Assembly (NCBI RefSeq): GCF_933775445.1
Contig: NC_065873.1
Location: 13,454,001 to 13,518,000, forward strand
Direction of reading: 5' to 3'
DNA: 64,000 nt
Source of the DNA: Argentina anserina
Lineage: Eukaryota > Streptophyta > Magnoliopsida > Rosales > Rosaceae
This document shows positions 58,267 through 64,000 of the stretch, one piece after another. Under the pieces are notes generated by a model, which did not search any database, was not told the origin of the DNA, and worked only from the letters and a program-made list of their open reading frames with translations. Each line of letters opens with the position of its first letter. Position 1 is the first letter of the stretch. The position numbers and the translations under genes were made by a program.

Positions 58267-59580
58267 TTATATGAAGGACTTTATATGAATCATTCAATTG
58301 AGCTATGTGTTCTATCTTCAAACTGATTGATGACATATTTGAAATTTTTTTTATACAAATGACATAGTTGAGTAGAGACGTTGGGTTACAAGACTTAACT
58401 ACTTAATAATAAGTTTCTAACAAAAAAGTGAAAGATTTGAAAAAATATCTATGTTAGATTGTTAGTTAAATCATTGTTATACTATATAATAAAATATTTC
58501 ATTATATATAGATATAAGGTAATTTTGGTACTTTGGGTGTGCATTTTGAGAAGACTTGACATGAAATTTTAAATTGGTAGTGTATTAAGAAATGAGTATG
58601 CATTAAGATAAATGAGGTGTGTATATAAAACTTCTCAATGATAAATTAAAATCAATTAGGATGATTAGGTGATTTTTGGAACTTTCTATACTCTGGCTCT
58701 ATGCATATAAAAGATGTGATTGTACTCTCATAGAGATGGAGGTCCTACGGAGATTTGGTTCAAGCCATGGATGTAGAGAAATTGTAGCATTGTTTCTTTT
58801 CTCTCTCTTAGAGGACCGAACGGGTAGCAGACGCTTGGTAAATTAGTGAATCAATGATATGACTAATGAAGAAATTGCTGCTTATTCTAAACTCTGCAAT
58901 CTATTTAGTTTGTACTTGTGTATATGTAGGGACAGTTTCTAACTACTATAATTTGTACGGCTTTCTCCGAATTTTGGTTCAATGTTCACAATTATTTTTT
59001 TGTATAAACAGTTGTTGAGTTGTACTTGATCGCTTGCATTTTTTTTTTGTAATCATATAATGAATTTACATGAAATACATGCATTTGTTTTGAAATCATA
59101 AATTCAAATCCTCAAGATTTGAAAACATATGAATCTGAAATGCATACGATTTGCAATCCAAAGAACAAGCCCTAAAGCCACGTGTTCCGGTTCATGGTGT
59201 TTTCGCACAACCCTCGCGATCATATCACACCCTACTTGCATGATCCACCTCCAATTATGGCATGCGAATAACAAACCCGTAAATTTCTCCAATCCCGAGG
59301 GTATTCTAGCCACACCAGTTTTACAATTATATAACTTTTGCCCCCACCATTTCCCAATCCTATCCACTCCGCTGTAATAATGACTAGAAACTGCACACCC
59401 ACATGGAAAAGTAGGTGGTTACTGATTACTGGATGTTAAATAAATAAAATATATATTTTTTATTTTTACCATCTCTTGATTGTTTATTTTTTTAGAGTTT
59501 GTGATATAATGACAGTTGGTAAAACTCTAGATGCTAGCTTTATAGTATTAGAAATAGAGATATCACTGGTTGTTTATTAT
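58267..59580. other. Intergenic, no supported gene
   Basis: An 87-codon minus-strand ORF at 59104-59367 has no recognisable motif. Nothing else seen. Confidence 0.5.
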
Positions 59581-59583
59581 TAA

Positions 59584-60343
59584 GACCATCTCCCACCAGT
59601 AAAACCATAAATATACCTTACCACCACCTCCCACCATAAGTTATCCCCCATTTCCCCAAAATTTTTTTTGCCTTATGTGAATAGTAGAATGTTATCTATG
59701 GCATTCCATTTCGTAAGGTAAATGAGATATATTTTTTATTATTTTTTCATTTTCTTCCCAATCTATCCTCATACTTTTTCTAATATTCTAATTATATTCA
59801 TTTTAATTTTAGTTACATATTAGTTTTCTCCATAAATACCATACTTATTTTTATTTTTTACAAATAACTATTGTACCATCACGAACCTAGCAGTGAGCTC
59901 TTTCATATGATCCCAATATTGAATATGATTGAGTTAAATTATTTTAATGTATAAAAATAACTTATGATTTATAAACGATAATTAACGGCCTCTTTAAAAC
60001 TTTCTCGGAGATGACCTCTGAGCTCGGAAAAAGTACCATACACACTGATGCATAAAAGTAAAATAACTAAATAATACATAAATATTAAAAGAATATATAG
60101 AATTTTCAAAAATGTCCGTTAACTAGCCGTTATACACGTTGACAAAAAAAATAGTAGCCGTTTTTTCAATCATGATTCAAATAATAGCCGTTGTCATCCA
60201 AAAACCCTATGTATACCTTACCATTTATACCTTATGGTGGGAGCTTAAAAATAAAAGGCAAAAAAGATGCTAGGAATATACTAAAGTGGTAAGCCATATA
60301 TCACTTATAGCTTACCAATTTTACCTTATGGTGGGAGATGCTC
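59584..60343. mobile_element. Tourist-like (PIF/Harbinger) MITE
   Basis: The left end GACCATCTCCCACCA pairs with the inverse of the right end, GAGCATCTCCCACCA. TAA flanks both sides (59581-59583 and 60344-60346), the 3-base duplication of PIF/Harbinger elements. Near the right end a second internal copy of ACCTTATGGTGGGAG (60227-60241) lies inside the terminal one. Confidence 0.85.
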
Positions 60344-60346
60344 TAA

Positions 60347-60769
60347 GGCCCCTTTTGTATAAATAGAATGTGAGAAAAAAGAAAAATAATTTGATTTCAT
60401 TTCCCTCATATGAAAATAGCAAATGTTTTGTTGATTCTATATGAGTGTTTGGTAGATATGAATCTAAAATTTAGAATTATTTTGTTAAGTTATTAGAATT
60501 AAATATTTAATAACAATTTTATTAAAACTTTTTTATAAAGAAATAAAATACAATTGAAAAAGAAATTAATTTTTATCGATGAGAATGAAAATAAAATATC
60601 ACCCCTAGGTAGAGAATTCATTTCAAGCCTTAAGAATGAGTCAATGTCCGATCAAATCATTTTTTTATTTCCATTATAATATCAAATGACAACAAACAAC
60701 ACATAGAGATGAAAACTGAAATGAATTCATTTTCCATAGTATTATTTCCTATTAACCAAACGAGACATA
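60347..60769. other. AT-rich spacer
   Basis: No gene. Phrases such as AACCAAACGAGACATAAG near its end lead into the minisatellite. Confidence 0.4.
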
Positions 60770-61085
60770 AGAATTATGATATAGGGGCATATTCGAAAGT
60801 TCATAATTTGGTGAAACTCTATATGCTTGCTTTATCTGTTAACCAAATGAGGCCTAAGAGTTTGTAATATAGGGTCAGATTCAGAAGTTCATAATTTAGT
60901 AAAACTCTATATACTTGTTTTATAGTATTTTATGTTAACCAAACAGAGCCTAAGAGTTTATGATATAGGGGCAGATTCAGAAGTTCATATTTTGGTAAAA
61001 CTCTATATGCTCGCTTTATCTGTTAACCAAATGGGGCCTAAGAGTTTGTAATATACGGAGTTAGGACAGATTCAAAAATTCATAA
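60770..61085 (+). repeat. Minisatellite, about 90-base unit
   Basis: Four imperfect units share GGCAGATTCAGAAGTTCATAA, GTAAAACTCTATATGC, GTTAACCAAA and GCCTAAGAGTTTGTAATATA. It ends about 335 bases before the kinase ATG. A related phrase occurs at 59517-59570. Confidence 0.85.
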
Positions 61086-61419
61086 TTTGATTTTATGTTT
61101 TATTGTAATAGAGATAGAGATAGAGATATCATTCATATCATCAACATTAAAAAAAAAACATAAAAATATAAAATGAAGTCGGATCAGGTCCCTCACTTTC
61201 TACTAAACCTGCCACATTCCCCCCCCCCCCCCGTCTCTCTTCCTTCTTTGCTACAGTTCAAAATTTATCTGACGAAACTACCCCTCACCGGTCCTCTTCT
61301 CCTCCAGATTCTTCTCCCAACGGTCAAAGATCCTCTGTGCTGATCAGACAAAGCTTCTCCCATGGTAATACCAGTCTTGACGACCACCACTATGGCGACG
61401 GAGAGTTGAAGCGGTACTA
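61086..61419 (+). promoter_or_regulatory. Kinase gene 5' region
   Basis: It contains a (GATAGA)n-like run near 61110, a C run at 61219-61232 and a CT-rich leader. No TATA box stands out. An upstream ATG at 61361 (CCATGG) is followed by a short frame. Confidence 0.5.
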
Positions 61420-64000
61420 ATGGATTTGACGGAGGGCGTCGGAGAGAGCTCGTCGCCGCCGAGAAGCTTCGGGAGCTTCAATAACTACGATGTGAGGAAC
61501 GACGTCTTTAACCGACTGGTGGAGAGCGGTCATCCTTTGGCTTTGACTGAGCCGGACTTCCGTGACCAGCTCGACGCTCACTTCAATCGCTTGCCGGCTA
61601 GGTATGTGCTATTGCTTATTCCGACGATTTGATGAGTTAGAATTGCTGTTTTTGCTTGCGAAATTAGTTTTCGAAACTGCAAAAGCTCGAAAGAGAGTGT
61701 GAGTAACGGTTAGGGATTCCGAGGAGCTCCGGAATTGTTAAGCAGTTACGGTGAGGACTGAGGAGTGTTCTTGATGAAATGCTATTGTTGCTTTTGCTTG
61801 CGAAATTAGTTTTCGAAAGGAAATTCAAGTAACGGTTAGGAGTTTTGGAATAGTTAGGTGTGTATGGTGAGGAGTGACGGGAGTTTCATGCGCTTTTAGT
61901 GTTCTTGATGTTTTGATTAGGAAATGTTGGTTGCTAGGTTTGTATTTTTTCGACTATATTACTGTAAATGCTACTGGTTTGAGTAGTGTGACTACTATAA
62001 AGAGGTTACATATGCCTTGTGTGCTTTTATATGAAACTAGTGGCAAAATTCTGACGTTATAATGAAATTGTTGCTTGGGCAGTTACGGGCTTGACGTTAA
62101 CATGGACAGAGTGGAAGACGTTTTGGTACATCAAAAGCTTCTTGAGTTGGCAAAGGATCCGGAGAAACGGCCTGTTTATCATACACGGTTTTTGGAGGTG
62201 TTACCTTTCATCTTACTCAGTCTCTTATGGGAGTTATGGAAATATTTTGTTTAATTTCTGCTGCTGAGAATTAGTTTGTTTCCTGTTATGCAAACCGAGT
62301 ATTAGCCTGTGTTGTGTATGAAATCCAATTTCTTAGATTGGCTGCATTAAATGGTGCTGGAAATGTTATAATTTAGACATATTTATTCTGAAAAACGCGT
62401 TACATATTTTTATATACTATATCTATATATATGGTAACCTGTTTTCCACTACATATTGTTGTGCCATACTCAATTCTGTTTGCTAAAGAATGTGAAATTT
62501 GGATGCCATGCAAAGTAGAACCCTAAATGATTTATTCCCTTACGCATTCTCACTTAGATTACTTTTTTTTTCCTTCAGCTTTTTCATTTTACATCTTTCC
62601 ATGGTTCTTATGTGTATATCTCGTCAGAGTATCTCTGCAGGGACAGATGACGAGGAGGATGAACAATTCACTAGTAGTGTTTCAACCTCAAGGCTTTCAT
62701 GTAAGGACACCAATGAGGGATCTGCAGAGCCACATAACAGGTATGCTTTTTTCTGCAGTCTTCCTCTGGACACTATTTCTTCAATTCCATATATACTCTT
62801 TCAATTGTTTCAGTCTTAAATATTGATTTTTTGCTGTTATCTGCTCTTGTCTGGGTTGCTCTTCTGCGTAAAACTAGGAATTGTGCTGTTGACTTTGAAC
62901 CTTGCTCTAGGCTCGAAGACCTAAATTTGGATGTTGGAAAGAACACTCAGGATGTTAATGAAGGAGATCTGCTGGGGAGATTTCCCAGAAGGTACTCAAC
63001 AATTTTTTGTTTGTTTCACTGTGATTCTTAAAAGGCTAGGGACTAACTATTATTTATCAAGACAAGGATGTTCTGTTCAGTAAAAAGGTTTCCCATGTGA
63101 TGCTTCAAGTCTCATCTGTTTAAAATGTTAATATGTGTTATCTATTCTGTACTCTCTTTGATTTGTTAGTATTTCTGATTTGGTACGAATTTCTTGTTCT
63201 ACCAATATTTTATAAAGAACACATTACATCAGAGCAACTGATAAATTAGATAAATGACCGTTTTCTATCCTCGAATATCTTCAGATGTCTTTAATTCTTC
63301 AAATTTTATTTTTTTCTCTCATGCATATTTGCATACACACTTGTCCATATATGGTAAAGAACACATATTACAGCAGAGCAACTGATAAATAAAAATGTTA
63401 CCGTCCTTTTAATTTATCTTCAGATGCATATGCACTTGTCCATTTATGGTAAAGAACACATATTACAGCAGAGCAACTGATAAATAAAAAGTTACCGTCC
63501 TTCTAATATATCTTCAGATGTCTTAAATTCTACAAATTTTATTTTTTCTCAAGCATTTTTGTAAACACACTTGTCCGTATATGATATAGAACTGTATACC
63601 ACATAGTCTATATATGCTTCTATTAGTTGTATACCATATACATATGCCTGCATGCTTATATGTCAATATATGCCTGAACAGATATTATTTTCTACCCCTG
63701 CATGATTGTGTTGTATGCATGCATGCATGGTTTTGTATATTCATGTATGAAGGTTTTTTTCTTTTTAATTTATAAAGAAATTCATGTTTGAAGTTATGTG
63801 ACATGAATCACATGATTATGCATGAGGCCGTGAGATAATACCTAAGGGCTAATTGTGTCATTGAGTTCGTTTATTGTATTATGATAGTCCATGAATGTGT
63901 TTAGAGCTGAACTTTGGCCATATTTTTAATGGCATTACATTTAGAATTAACTTGACCATGGGGATTATGATGCAGGCAAGATATATCACGCACACTCACT
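61420..64000 (+). CDS. ACT-domain/RAF-like protein kinase, N-terminal part (continues beyond window)
   Basis: Proposed exons are 61420-61601, 62083-62197, 62628-62740, 62878-62991 and 63976 to the edge, all GT-AG with consistent phase. The protein starts [20 protein letters not shown] and continues through [63 protein letters not shown], and then an acidic Ser-rich linker. The HFNRLPxRYxLDVNxxRxEDVLxHxxLL core is the N-terminal region of plant STY8/17/46-type dual-specificity kinases, which have an ACT domain next and a RAF-like kinase domain at the C-terminus. Neither of those domains is in the window, so the assignment rests on the N-terminus. A small extra exon in the 984-base last intron cannot be excluded. 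Confidence 0.75.
63200..63540 (+). repeat. Intronic tandem repeat in the kinase gene
   Basis: The phrase AAGAACACAT.TTACA..AGAGCAACTGATAAAT occurs three times, near 63216, 63355 and 63451, with ATCTTCAGATG and CACTTGTCCATATATGG between. Units are about 95-140 bases. Confidence 0.8.

Noticed and set aside
59104..59377. Opposing 82- and 87-codon ORFs
   Set aside because: No recognised motif on either strand and no splice context; left as intergenic.
63200..63540. Regularly spaced repeats considered as an array of functional units
   Set aside because: Units vary in length and identity and lie in an intron; simple tandem duplication explains them, and nothing resembles a CRISPR array.

Overview
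This window is nuclear DNA of a flowering plant, almost certainly a eudicot. The evidence is spliced genes with GT-AG introns, AT-rich intergenic DNA, plant LTR retrotransposons and many MITEs. A rosaceous source is an impression only; nothing here proves it. Four host genes are well supported: an RNA polymerase subunit 6 gene (RPB6, 7 exons counting one 5'UTR exon), two near-identical beta-carbonic anhydrase genes (8 coding exons each), a single-exon F-box gene, and the 5' part of an ACT-domain/RAF-like protein kinase gene that runs off the right edge. No tRNA, rRNA, CRISPR array or viral gene was seen.

Layout. 1-5545: a non-autonomous Athila/Tat-like LTR element (large LTRs, no coding interior) that sits inside, or at the edge of, a decayed PIF/Harbinger element (5663 to about 8200). 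9.9-11.4 kb: three inverted-repeat elements. 12.5-16.1 kb: a shortened Ty1/copia element on the minus strand. 16.4-19.4 kb: RPB6. 18.5-45.3 kb: a tandem segmental duplication. 45.9-50.5 kb: gene-free DNA holding a decayed local duplication. 50.6-60.3 kb: nested LTRs and MITEs. 60.8-61.1 kb: a minisatellite. 61.4-64 kb: the kinase gene.

The main structural story is the duplication. The ancestral order was RPB6, carbonic anhydrase, F-box. A tandem duplication had its left breakpoint in RPB6 intron 5 (about 18511) and its right breakpoint in the F-box coding region. It produced RPB6 (intact), CA copy 1, a chimeric F-box/RPB6 pseudogene (35776-36620), CA copy 2 and F-box (intact). Both outer genes stayed whole, the middle copies fused, and both carbonic anhydrases remained open with intact zinc-binding and catalytic residues.

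Because the two copies can be aligned by eye, each acts as the empty-site control for insertions in the other. Copy A gained a hAT-like element with a LINE nested in it, several MITEs and two oppositely oriented 2.5-2.7 kb solo LTRs. Copy B gained two hAT-like MITEs. All therefore appear younger than the duplication. A second dense region, 53.6-58.3 kb, is a stack of insertions in insertions with readable target-site duplications. I found no evidence of a new enzymatic or defence system; the novelty is architectural.
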